From SKLM01 sp964575455 (GTDB lineage: Bacteria; Chloroflexota; Anaerolineae; B4-G1), in contig CAZNRX010000017.1 in the NCBI GenBank assembly GCA_964575455.1, positions 1 through 64,000 of the forward strand: a stretch of DNA of 64,000 nt, given 5' to 3'. Positions 44,140-52,519 of this stretch are shown here, in pieces. Both the position numbers and the translations under genes were made by a program. Position 1 is the first letter of the stretch; every line of letters starts with the position of its first letter. The notes beneath the pieces are model-generated. The model did no database searches. It saw only the letters and a program-made list of their open reading frames with translations, and was not told where the DNA came from.

Positions 44140-45213
44140 ATGAGATCGAAGGGACACCACCCCAGAGACGCGGTGCCGGGTCGCTCGGTAAGCGAGGAGA
44201 GTCAGGCCAAGCTACGAGAGCTCCAGGACCAACTGGGGGAGCTTCAGGAATCGCTATCATTGGCAGCGGTTCAGGACGATATGGAGGAGATCCGCACAAC
44301 ACTTACCCTGCTCCCAACCGACATCGACAATCTGCGGAACCGCGGCTATGCCTTCCGCAGTTATCTGGAAAGAAAGGTGGAGGTGCTGACCAGCCAGTGG
44401 GAAGACGCCTCACGTCAGGTCTCCCGTGATGTACCCCGCCTTACCCGAGAGCTACAGCGGGAGGCCGATGAGGCGGAAAGGGCGCTTCACCAGGCGATGG
44501 CGGGTGGCACCGTCAAGATCTCCCGCGCTGACTCCGCCATCGAGGCACTGGAGCACAGAGTTGACGGAGCCGAGTCGGCCGTCAGAGCTATGTATGAGAC
44601 GCTCCAGCAGAACGTGAATCAGACCAAGTCGCAGGCAGAGCGGATCACCTGGCTGCTGGATCAAGTGGACCAAGCCAGCTTCGAGCTCCGTCCGGCCGAG
44701 GATCCAGTGGCCGCCTGCAAGGCACAGTTCATGGAGAACAGGAAGGACGGGCCCAAAGGCGTGCTCTATCTCACCGACGAGCGCCTCATCTTTGAGCAGA
44801 AGGAGAAGAAGGCCACCAAGAAGGTGCTCTTTATCGCGACCGAAAAGGAGACGCTGCAAGAGCTGATCTTCGCGGTCCCCATTGGTCAGATCGAGAGAAT
44901 TGAGACAGGTCAGAAAGGCTTCCTGGGGCGAAAGCAGATGATGAAGCTACGCTTCACCCCGGAGGCGGACTGGGACGGCGTACTTCTCCGTCTGCGAGGC
45001 GCAGACAATGAGACATGGGCTGGCCTCATCGGTCGGGTGAAGAGCGGGGAAATCGCCAAGGAACGCTCACAGCCCAAGGAGGTGGACGCCTTGGAGGATG
45101 TCCAAGACGTGCCGACCAAGTGCGGCACGTGCGGTGCTACCCTCGACGTCGATATCGTCCGGGGCATGCGGGAGATTACGTGCGAGTACTGCGGGACCGT
45201 CATTCGGCTCTAG
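44140..45213 (+). CDS. Uncharacterised coiled-coil, PH/GRAM-like, zinc-ribbon protein
   Basis: A 357-residue soluble protein I cannot assign to a named family. Residues about 15-190 are charged coiled coil rich in E, Q and R. Residues about 195-305 look like a PH or GRAM-type beta domain (KGVLYLTDERLIFEQKEKK has the 'acts on stored protein' GRAM flavour; then IGQIERIETG). The last 35 residues hold a CxxC-x16-CxxC zinc ribbon (C328, C331, C348, C351). It starts 163 bp after prfB and precedes the EF-Tu-domain-2-like gene by 55 bp, which hints at a translation-related or quality-control setting. Function unknown. Confidence 0.75.
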   Translation: MRSKGHHPRDAVPGRSVSEESQAKLRELQDQLGELQESLSLAAVQDDMEEIRTTLTLLPTDIDNLRNRGYAFRSYLERKVEVLTSQWEDASRQVSRDVPRLTRELQREADEAERALHQAMAGGTVKISRADSAIEALEHRVDGAESAVRAMYETLQQNVNQTKSQAERITWLLDQVDQASFELRPAEDPVAACKAQFMENRKDGPKGVLYLTDERLIFEQKEKKATKKVLFIATEKETLQELIFAVPIGQIERIETGQKGFLGRKQMMKLRFTPEADWDGVLLRLRGADNETWAGLIGRVKSGEIAKERSQPKEVDALEDVQDVPTKCGTCGATLDVDIVRGMREITCEYCGTVIRL

Positions 45214-45268
45214 ATGTAGAACCCGCTTCACTCACCATGCGGGGGCGGGCAAGTACACGGAGGTATAT

Positions 45269-45520
45269 ATGCCAGAGAAACTGATCGGGGAAGTCAGCCA
45301 TTGGTTCGGCAACATCAACGTTGCAGGCATCAAGCTCAGTGGGGATCTGGCCGTAGGCGAGCGCATCCACGTCGTCGGTCACACGACCGATCTGGAGCAA
45401 GAGGTCACCTCGATGCAGCTGGATAACGAGGACGTGAGCGAGGCTGGCGCCGGGGATGAGATTGGCATCAAGCTGACGTCACGAGCTCGTCCCGGCGACA
45501 GCGTGTACAAGGCGACCTAG
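45269..45520 (+). CDS. EF-Tu domain 2-like miniprotein
   Basis: An 83-residue protein equal to a lone translation-factor beta barrel. It opens PEKLIGEVSHWFGNINVAGI, later KLSGDLAVGERIHVVGHTTDL, then VTSMQLDNEDVSEAGAGDEIG, which parallels domain 2 of EF-Tu and IF2 (VGRVE..G.V..GD.V.. and GDNVG). It has no GTPase domain. ACGGAGGT precedes the ATG. Such stand-alone barrels are annotated as translation elongation factor-like in several genomes, with unknown role. tilS follows 3 bp later. Confidence 0.78.
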   Translation: MPEKLIGEVSHWFGNINVAGIKLSGDLAVGERIHVVGHTTDLEQEVTSMQLDNEDVSEAGAGDEIGIKLTSRARPGDSVYKAT

Positions 45521-45523
45521 CTC

Positions 45524-47071
45524 TTGAGCGACATCTCTTCCGGTCACACTCCGGATGACGTGGTGCAGCACGTCCAGGACACCATTGAAGAACACGATCT
45601 CCTGGAGCCGGGTGATCCCGTGGTCGTTGGTCTATCCGGCGGCCCAGATTCACTCTGCCTTCTGCACGTCCTGAGACGGCTATGCAAGGCCTACGACCTG
45701 CGGATCCACGTCGCCCATCTCAACCACAGCACGCGAGGAAAGGCATCCGACGCGGACGCCGCGTTCGTGAGGGCGACGGCAGCAGCGTGGGATCTACCGG
45801 CGACCGTTGAGAAGCGCGACGTGCCCGAACTGGCCGATGAACACGGGCTAGCCTTCGAGGAAGCGGCACGGCGCGTCCGCTATGCGTTCTTGGCCCACGT
45901 GGCGTCGAGCGTCGACGCCGAGAAGATCGCCGTCGGCCATAACGCTGACGACCAGGCGGAGACCGTCTTGATGCACGTGATACGAGGATCCGGTTTGGCG
46001 GGGCTGCGTGGTATGCTGCCTCGCACACCGATAACAGACTACCGGCTCCTCACCCCTCTGGCGAAGGAAGAGGCAGGGAGCAAGAGGAAGAAAGCTCGCG
46101 CCCTGCACCCGGCATGCTGCATCATCAGACCTCTACTGAAGGTGAGGCGGGCGGATATCGAACGTTACTGCGCCGACCATGACCTTAGACCACGCTTCGA
46201 CCGCTCCAACCTGGATACGACCTATTTCCGGAATCGTATGCGCCACAAACTGCTGCCAGAGCTGGAGACCTACAACCCCAACATCCGCCAGGGGCTGTGC
46301 CACATGGCGTCCGTCGTTGCCGCTGACTACGACGTGCTGATCAACGTGCGGCAGGAAGCCTGGGACAACGTCGTGCGCGAGCAGCGCGAGGACGCCATCG
46401 TCTTTGATCAGGCGGCCTGGCAAGCGCTCCCCGTCTCTCTGCAGCGAGCTACACTGCGCCAGGCCACGTTTCGACTACGCCGGAGCCTGCGCGACGTCAC
46501 GTTCGTCCACGTGGAGAACGCCCGCGAGGTAGCACTGGAAGGGGAGACCGGCAAATCGTCCACGCTGCCGATGGGGCTGGCGCTCACCGTCGGGTATGAG
46601 ACCCTCACCGTGGGCGAGCCCAATGAACCGGGCCGGCCCCCCGACGAGCCCCTCCTATGGAGCGACGAGCCGCTGCCTGTGACCGTGCCCGGGACGACAC
46701 CGCTGCCGGAATCCGATTGGGTGTTGGAGGCCAAGGTCTTGGAGCGGTGGACGATGACGGAGATCACCTCACCAGACCATCCCTGGACAGGCTTCTTCGA
46801 CGCGCGGGCCCTTACCAGCCCGATCGTGCTCCGTTCTCGCCGCAAGGGTGACCGATTCCGCCCGTTGGGCATGGAAGGACACAGCGTCAAGGTGAGCGAG
46901 TTGATGATCAATCTCAAGATCCCGGAGCCGTGGCGTGACTGCGTGCCACTCCTCGTGGCGGGTAGGAGGATCCTCTGGGTGTGCGGACACCGCATTGCAG
47001 AGAATGCCAGGGTGAAGCCGGGAACGCAGCAGGTGGTAAGGTTTTGGTTCACACGTTCTTGTTCTCATTGA
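45524..47071 (+). CDS. tilS: tRNA(Ile)-lysidine synthase
   Basis: A 515-residue ATPase that modifies C34 of tRNA-Ile(CAU) to lysidine so that it reads AUA. The PP-loop SGGPDS is at 38-43; HLNHSTRGKASDADA, GHNADDQAETVLMHVIRGSG and the NRMRHKLLP block are typical. The C-terminal TilS_C region (RKGDRFRPLGMEG) is present. The start appears to be TTG at 45524, only 3 bp behind the previous gene and without a clear ribosome site, so coupling is likely; a later start would cut into the domain. Confidence 0.93.
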   Translation: MSDISSGHTPDDVVQHVQDTIEEHDLLEPGDPVVVGLSGGPDSLCLLHVLRRLCKAYDLRIHVAHLNHSTRGKASDADAAFVRATAAAWDLPATVEKRDVPELADEHGLAFEEAARRVRYAFLAHVASSVDAEKIAVGHNADDQAETVLMHVIRGSGLAGLRGMLPRTPITDYRLLTPLAKEEAGSKRKKARALHPACCIIRPLLKVRRADIERYCADHDLRPRFDRSNLDTTYFRNRMRHKLLPELETYNPNIRQGLCHMASVVAADYDVLINVRQEAWDNVVREQREDAIVFDQAAWQALPVSLQRATLRQATFRLRRSLRDVTFVHVENAREVALEGETGKSSTLPMGLALTVGYETLTVGEPNEPGRPPDEPLLWSDEPLPVTVPGTTPLPESDWVLEAKVLERWTMTEITSPDHPWTGFFDARALTSPIVLRSRRKGDRFRPLGMEGHSVKVSELMINLKIPEPWRDCVPLLVAGRRILWVCGHRIAENARVKPGTQQVVRFWFTRSCSH

Positions 47072-47080
47072 GGAGGGTAT

Positions 47081-48142
47081 ATGCCATTGAACGATAGAGC
47101 ACGCATCATCCTATTCTGGTTCACCATCGCTCTGATGCTCGCCGTCGCTGTCCTGGCGGGCGTCACCATCCTGCGGGCCTGTGGCGGGCTGCCCACCCGC
47201 AGTGAACCGTCGCTCACGATCACGCCATCCGAGATCAGCCTGTGTCCAGGTGAACAACAGAAGTTCGCTGTCACGGGTGACGTTGACGTGACGTGGGAGG
47301 CCAGCGGCGGCACCATCAATGAAAACGGGACCTTCACCGCCGGAGACAGCCCGGGCGACTACACCGTCAGCGCCACGCGCGAGGAGTCCAGGAAGGCAGC
47401 CGGCGCCATCGTCCACGTCATCGCCTGCACGCCGACGCCCACCACGACGCCCCTGCCCACCCTTCCTCCCACCGCCACCTCGGCACCGACGGCCACGTCA
47501 GAGCCGACAGAGCCCGCAGCGACCTCATCCGCCAACCCCGACCCTCAAGGAGATGTAGGCGCTTACGAAACGGGAGCTCCCATCGAATCACCGCCCACCG
47601 GCGTGGATCTCCTCGCTGCCAGTATCAGCCCAGACCTAGGAATATCGCTCCAACCCGCTGGGGATCCGCCAGCGAAGCTGGCCGGCTGGAGCGAGGAAGG
47701 AGAGGCCTTCTTCTGGATGCAGCTCTACGACGCCGTACCGGATCCTCCGTTGAGCTACATGAACTGGCTCTTCGTCATCGACACGGATGGCAACACCGAA
47801 ACTGGACGAACGGTCGGCAGCAGGCGCATCAACCCCGACCTGGGCGACGAGGTAGCTATCGGCGTCAGCTACAACGCGAACACTGAAGCCTACGAGCCAT
47901 ACGCTCTTGTGTGGGACACGGAAGACGAGATATGGGTGGATGGTCCGGAGGTCCGCTACACCTTCGGCGAATCTCGCACGGTCGTCGGCTTGGCCCTTTC
48001 CCTGGAGGCCCTTGAGGAGGTCATCGCCCAGGCTGGCGCTGCTCCAGTATCAGCCGAGGCCGCGAAGGGGCGAGCAGCAGGGGAGACCTACTTGGCCGAC
48101 GGCACACGCGTCATCGACTTCTATCCCGATCTGCCTGAGTAG
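47081..48142 (+). CDS. Membrane-anchored or lipoprotein-like Ig-fold surface protein
   Basis: A 353-residue exported protein. A hydrophobic segment at 8-31 ends in ILRACGG; the LRAC sequence is a poor lipobox, so it may be a simple anchor. Residues about 42-115 form a Big-type Ig-like domain (ITPSEISLCPGEQQKFAV.., WEASGGTINENGTFTA). A Pro/Thr-rich stalk (about 116-150) follows, then a C-terminal domain (about 165-353) with acidic loops such as VIDTDGNTETGR. AGGAGGGT precedes the ATG, 9 bp after tilS. Function unknown; cell-surface location inferred. Confidence 0.75.
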   Translation: MPLNDRARIILFWFTIALMLAVAVLAGVTILRACGGLPTRSEPSLTITPSEISLCPGEQQKFAVTGDVDVTWEASGGTINENGTFTAGDSPGDYTVSATREESRKAAGAIVHVIACTPTPTTTPLPTLPPTATSAPTATSEPTEPAATSSANPDPQGDVGAYETGAPIESPPTGVDLLAASISPDLGISLQPAGDPPAKLAGWSEEGEAFFWMQLYDAVPDPPLSYMNWLFVIDTDGNTETGRTVGSRRINPDLGDEVAIGVSYNANTEAYEPYALVWDTEDEIWVDGPEVRYTFGESRTVVGLALSLEALEEVIAQAGAAPVSAEAAKGRAAGETYLADGTRVIDFYPDLPE

Positions 48143-48145
48143 CTC

Positions 48146-51100
48146 CTAAGAATTGGAAAGGGGAGGCGCAGCGACGGCGGACGCGGGGAGATCCTGTCGC
48201 TGCGCCCTGACGACCGTGTCCTTCCAGAACGAAGCCCGCAGCGCCGATGTGGGATAATGGCTCACCCACGGCTTGATCAGCAGATGATCTCGCTCATACG
48301 TCAGAGGCAGAATCGGCGCTTCCTCAATCAGGATCCGATCCGCCTCCCCGTAAAGCCTCATCCTCTCCTCCTGCCCCATGACCCGCCGCGCCTCTTCCAC
48401 CAGCTGGTCATAGGCTTCGTTGTGCCAATCGGTCCAGGTTCGGTCACGACAGACCCGCAGGAAGTTGTCGGGATCGGGATAGTCGGCCACCCACATCAGC
48501 ACGCGAATCCGCGGCGGTTCCTCGCCCAACCTGTGGAGGAACTCCGCCCACGGCAGGACATCCCACCGGACATCCACGCCCAAAATCTCGTGCCACTGAC
48601 GCGCGAGATAGTCGCTCCGAGACTTGGCAGCGCGGAACACGAGGGCGCCCAGCGGTGGGAAGCTCCTACCATCCGGATAACCAGCCTCCTCCAGCAGTCG
48701 GCGCGCTCGGTCGGGATCGTACGGCCGGCCGATCACCGGTGAGTGGCCCGGCATCCCCGGCGGCACGAACCCTCCCGTGGCCGGGGAGGCGTAGCCCTGC
48801 AGCACCACGTCCGCCAGCGCCTCCCGGTCCGTGGCCATGGCGAACGCCCGCCGCACCCGCACGTCGTCGAAGGGAGGGCGACTGACGTCGAAGACCACGT
48901 AGCTGGTCTCCAATCTCGGCCCTGAGACATATTCCCCAGCATGCCGCTGCCGGGCCTCCTTCCGCTGCGCCGCCGGGAAGTAGGTGACGCCCAGGACGTC
49001 CAAGTCACCAGCTTCGTACATCTCCAACCTGGCGGACCAGTCCTCCACGGGGAAGATCTCCACCCGCTCCAGATTTCCCCTGACTCGACCATGATAGATC
49101 GGGTTGCGGGATAGGACCAGCGACTGGGCCCGCTTCCAGGCCTTCAATTGGAAAGGCCCGTTGGCGACAAACGTGTCCTCGTCCGTCCAGCCCTCGCCGT
49201 GACTCTCTACCACATGTCGCGGCACCGGCAAGCAGGCAACGTGGCTCAACAGCTGGAGGAAATAGCCAACCGGCCTCTCCAGCTCCACCACCAGCGTTAC
49301 CTCGTCGCGGGCCCACACCGCCACCTGCTCTCTGCTGCCCTCCCCTCGATGAAAGGCTCGCGCTCCCTTCAGATCGTGCAAGAAAGAGGCGGTCGGCGAC
49401 CCCGTCGTTGGATCCAGGACTCGCTTCCAGGCGTACTCGAAATCCCCGGCTGTCACCGGCGTCCCATCGCTCCACACGACGTCATCTCGGAGGTGGAAGA
49501 CAAACCGGCGGCCACCATCAGACATCTCCCAGGCGCGGGCCACATCCGGCAGCACATCCAACGTCGGGCTCATGGCCACCAGCCCGCTGAAAAGGTGGGA
49601 GATCAGACAGCGCGTATCACCGTCTGGGACGAGCGCTGGGTCCAACGTCGTCGGCTCGAACCAACGCACGCGGAGAGCCCGGGAGGGGCGAAGCTCGGAC
49701 GTCAGTGAAGCCGTCGAACGTTCCGACCTCACCCGCTTCCACAAGGCAAAGCTCTCGTCATAGGCGGAGCGTGCTCGCGTAAAGTCAAATGCGTTGTGAT
49801 AGGTCTGGCCCAGCTTCATCAGCGTCCGCGCCGCTTGCTCAAGCTGCCCCTGCTCTCTCAGAATCGCCAGCGCCCGCCGGTAGTGGTCGACGGCTTCTTG
49901 ATGAGCATAGACCAGCCGGGCCTGATCGCCAGCACGCACATGATACTTCGCCGCTCTCCCCCAGTCCTCGGCATACTCCCAATGATGGGCCAACAGCCCG
50001 ACGCGCTCGTCGATCTGACCGCCCGTGGCGCTGAAACTATGAGACCGCTCCAGAGCCTCCGCCACCCACCGGTGCAGCGTCGTCCGCCGCGCGGGTTCGA
50101 TCGCGTCGTAGACCGCAGCCCGGACCTTGCTGTGGGAGAAATCGTACTGGGAAGGTGAGTGCAAGGAACGGAGATCGGAGATCGGCCGCGATTGGATGAG
50201 GCGGCGGGCCAGCCACGCGTCCATGGCCTCGCCTACCGTGCTCGCATCCCGCCTGGAAGCAGCCTGAAGGAGCAAGCTGTCGAATGGCCATCCGACGACC
50301 GCTGCCAGCGACAGCAGCTTCTGCGCTGCTTCGTCCAACCGGCCCACCCGCTGCAGGACCACGTCTCGCACACCGAGCGGCAGCACCTCCATCGCTGATG
50401 AGCCGGTCCACTGCCAATACCCCTCCCCGTCACCGGTCCGACCCAGCACACCCTGCTCACGCAAGCTGCTCACCACCTCCGTGAGGATGAAGGGGTTGCC
50501 CTCACTCTCGCGATAGAGGAAGTCGCCGAAGCGCGCCCCCTCCTCCTCGCCGACCAGCGAGCGGGCCACCTCCGCCACAGCCTTGGGGCCGAGTGGCTTC
50601 AGCCCCAGGTGATTCACCATGTGATCGCGTCCCAACCCCTGCCGCAGCCGCGTCAGCGGATGGCTGAGACTCACCTCCTCCGGTCGGGAGGTGCCGACGA
50701 TCCACAGAGGCGCGTCGGTCAACTGACGCACCAGATAGTGGAGCAGATCGAGAGTGGACGGGTCGGCCCAATGAAGGTCGTCGAGAAACAAGAGGCACGA
50801 TGCAGTGGGCAGAGCGCAAGAAACAGGATCCGCCATGGGCTTCAGAAAGCGGGCCACGGCCTCGAACAGGCGCTGGCGAGCCGCCTCGCCGGAGACCTGC
50901 ACCGGCTCTGGAAGGTCGGGGCACATCTGACGCAGCTCCGGAAGCAAGCGAGAGAGCTCGGAGAGCCAGACCGGGGCAAGGGTGCGGAGGGGCGGAGGAG
51001 CGAAGGAGATGGCGCGTGAAGGCGTCTTCCGGGCCCCCTTCCCCTCTTGCACCTTGGCTCCCTTGCCCCTCCCCTCGCTCAAGCAGCTACGCAGCGCCTC

Positions 51101-52225
51101 GGCGATCGGCTGGTACGGGACAGCGGCGGCGAACTCGTAGCAACGCCCGCGCAGCACCACCACGCCTTCCGCCTCAGCGTACCGCACTACTTCCTCCACC
51201 AAGCGGGTCTTCCCCACGCCAGCCTCCCCCTCCACCAGCGCGAGACGTGCTCGGCCCTGCTGCGCTCTTCTCCACCACTCGACCAGGCGGGCGTGTTCAT
51301 CACCGCGCCCAGCAAACGGTAGGTTCACAGCTCCATGGAGTGACAAATCTGACGGTGCACGTCTTGAATCGCCGAATGCACGATCATATGAATCGCGAAT
51401 CCGTTCATAGAGAGCGATTGTCTCCTCCAGAGGCTCCAGGCCTAGCTCCGCATCAAGCAGCCTGCGGCAGGTCTCGTACTGGGCCAGAGCGGCGCTACGC
51501 TGCCCGGTGAGCGCTAGGAGGCGCATCACCTCCCGATGCGCCTCCTCCCGCCACGGATCCAGTGACAACTGCCGTCGGGCGTATCGGAGGGCCTTCTCGT
51601 ACGCCCCCTGCCGCGTGTAATGGGTCACGAAGCACGTCAGCGCTTCCAGAGCGCGCTCCCGCAGCCACACCCGTCGTCGCATCACCCATTCGTCAAACTC
51701 GGGGCAGTCCGGCAGGTCAAAGCGCTCCAAGAAGTCCCGTTCATACAGGGCCAGGGCTGCTTCCAGATGATCGAGCATCGCCGCAACCTCGCCACGTCGA
51801 CGACAGCCTGCGGCACGCTCAATCTCAGCCTCAAACTCAAGTGCGTCGACCTGACAAAGGATATCGGTACTCAGGCCGACGGAAAGACGGTCGCTCTCCA
51901 ACGCTGCTGCGTCCAGCCTGCGGCGCAGATCCCATAGGGCGTGACGTAGGTTGGCTCGGGCGCGATCCTCTGGCGAGTCGCCCCACAGCAGCCCGGCCAG
52001 GCGGCTGCGGCTCTGCTGACCGGAATTGAGGGCCAGGTAGATCAACAGGGCCTCGGTCTTGCGCAGGCTCGTTCCCTCCAGCGCGCGTCCATCCCAACGG
52101 ATCTCCAGCCGACCCAGCACGTTCACGGTCAGCGTTGAGACTGCGGCCTCTTCCTGAGCATCCAGACCCGGAGCACGTCCCTGGGATGTTGACGCTTCCT
52201 TTTTCGGTCCTCCGGCCATCATCAT
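48146..52225 (-). CDS. SARP/BTAD regulator fused to AAA ATPase, TPR and oligopeptide-binding domain
   Basis: A 1359-residue multidomain protein. Residues about 30-125 are an OmpR/SARP winged helix (LRKTEALLIYLALNSG, then WGDSPEDRARANLRHALWDLRRRLD); 130-280 is the bacterial transcriptional activation domain (BTAD); 295-640 is a STAND/AAA ATPase with Walker A GEAGVGKT near 337 and Walker B LLFLDDLHWAD near 480; 660-840 has TPR-like repeats; 845-1340 is a full SBP_bac_5 oligopeptide-binding fold (FEPTTLDPALVPD, SDGTPVTAGDFEYAWKRVLDP, ADYPDPDNFLRVC). There is no signal peptide, so the peptide-binding domain is cytoplasmic and probably senses a ligand, as SgrR does. A paralogue lies at 61067. The start is one of three successive ATGs. 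Confidence 0.9.
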   Translation of the reverse strand: MMMAGGPKKEASTSQGRAPGLDAQEEAAVSTLTVNVLGRLEIRWDGRALEGTSLRKTEALLIYLALNSGQQSRSRLAGLLWGDSPEDRARANLRHALWDLRRRLDAAALESDRLSVGLSTDILCQVDALEFEAEIERAAGCRRRGEVAAMLDHLEAALALYERDFLERFDLPDCPEFDEWVMRRRVWLRERALEALTCFVTHYTRQGAYEKALRYARRQLSLDPWREEAHREVMRLLALTGQRSAALAQYETCRRLLDAELGLEPLEETIALYERIRDSYDRAFGDSRRAPSDLSLHGAVNLPFAGRGDEHARLVEWWRRAQQGRARLALVEGEAGVGKTRLVEEVVRYAEAEGVVVLRGRCYEFAAAVPYQPIAEALRSCLSEGRGKGAKVQEGKGARKTPSRAISFAPPPLRTLAPVWLSELSRLLPELRQMCPDLPEPVQVSGEAARQRLFEAVARFLKPMADPVSCALPTASCLLFLDDLHWADPSTLDLLHYLVRQLTDAPLWIVGTSRPEEVSLSHPLTRLRQGLGRDHMVNHLGLKPLGPKAVAEVARSLVGEEEGARFGDFLYRESEGNPFILTEVVSSLREQGVLGRTGDGEGYWQWTGSSAMEVLPLGVRDVVLQRVGRLDEAAQKLLSLAAVVGWPFDSLLLQAASRRDASTVGEAMDAWLARRLIQSRPISDLRSLHSPSQYDFSHSKVRAAVYDAIEPARRTTLHRWVAEALERSHSFSATGGQIDERVGLLAHHWEYAEDWGRAAKYHVRAGDQARLVYAHQEAVDHYRRALAILREQGQLEQAARTLMKLGQTYHNAFDFTRARSAYDESFALWKRVRSERSTASLTSELRPSRALRVRWFEPTTLDPALVPDGDTRCLISHLFSGLVAMSPTLDVLPDVARAWEMSDGGRRFVFHLRDDVVWSDGTPVTAGDFEYAWKRVLDPTTGSPTASFLHDLKGARAFHRGEGSREQVAVWARDEVTLVVELERPVGYFLQLLSHVACLPVPRHVVESHGEGWTDEDTFVANGPFQLKAWKRAQSLVLSRNPIYHGRVRGNLERVEIFPVEDWSARLEMYEAGDLDVLGVTYFPAAQRKEARQRHAGEYVSGPRLETSYVVFDVSRPPFDDVRVRRAFAMATDREALADVVLQGYASPATGGFVPPGMPGHSPVIGRPYDPDRARRLLEEAGYPDGRSFPPLGALVFRAAKSRSDYLARQWHEILGVDVRWDVLPWAEFLHRLGEEPPRIRVLMWVADYPDPDNFLRVCRDRTWTDWHNEAYDQLVEEARRVMGQEERMRLYGEADRILIEEAPILPLTYERDHLLIKPWVSHYPTSALRASFWKDTVVRAQRQDLPASAVAAPPLSNS

Positions 52226-52238
52226 CTCTCACGCCCAA

Positions 52239-52270
52239 GAATCAACGCTGAATCAACGGAAGGGTAGTAT
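52239..52270 (+). promoter_or_regulatory. 11-bp-spaced direct repeats and -10: SARP operator candidate
   Basis: GAATCAACG occurs twice, at 52239-52247 and 52250-52258, exactly 11 bp apart. On the plus strand a -10-like TAGTAT follows at 52265-52270 (a second copy at 52273-52278). SARP activators such as ActII-ORF4 and AfsR bind heptamer direct repeats at 11-bp periodicity shortly upstream of a -10. The site lies in the divergent region between the regulator gene and the YD-repeat cluster, 14 bp from the regulator start. Confidence 0.55.
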
Positions 52271-52311
52271 CTTAGTATAGCACAGCAGCGTCACGAAGAG
52301 AAGTGAAATCC

Positions 52312-52518
52312 ATGCACAACCCAGCTAAGCGGTTTATCTACGTGCTCACAGGTTGGCAGGAGCGTCCGGCATCGCCTGGGCGCCCCGCCGTGTGGCGCTT
52401 CAGCCTGGAGGAGTCCCACATTGACCGACGGCACGGTTTCGGGAGCCTGGAGGCCTTGGTGGATTTCCTGCGTGCCGAGATAGTTGATACGTCATCAGAG
52501 TCAACTGAGGAGGAGTGA
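52312..52518 (+). CDS. Small uncharacterised protein ahead of the YD-repeat gene
   Basis: A 68-residue polar protein with RFIYVLTGWQE, then VWRFSLEE and GFGSLEALVDFL, ending in an acidic tail. The spacing of aromatic strands and one helix suggests a compact fold, but I do not know the family. GTG 52303 would add three residues. Its stop lies 1 bp before the YD-repeat gene start, so the two are coupled; a chaperone, regulator or accessory role is possible but unproven. Confidence 0.65.
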   Translation: MHNPAKRFIYVLTGWQERPASPGRPAVWRFSLEESHIDRRHGFGSLEALVDFLRAEIVDTSSESTEEE

Positions 52519-52519
52519 G

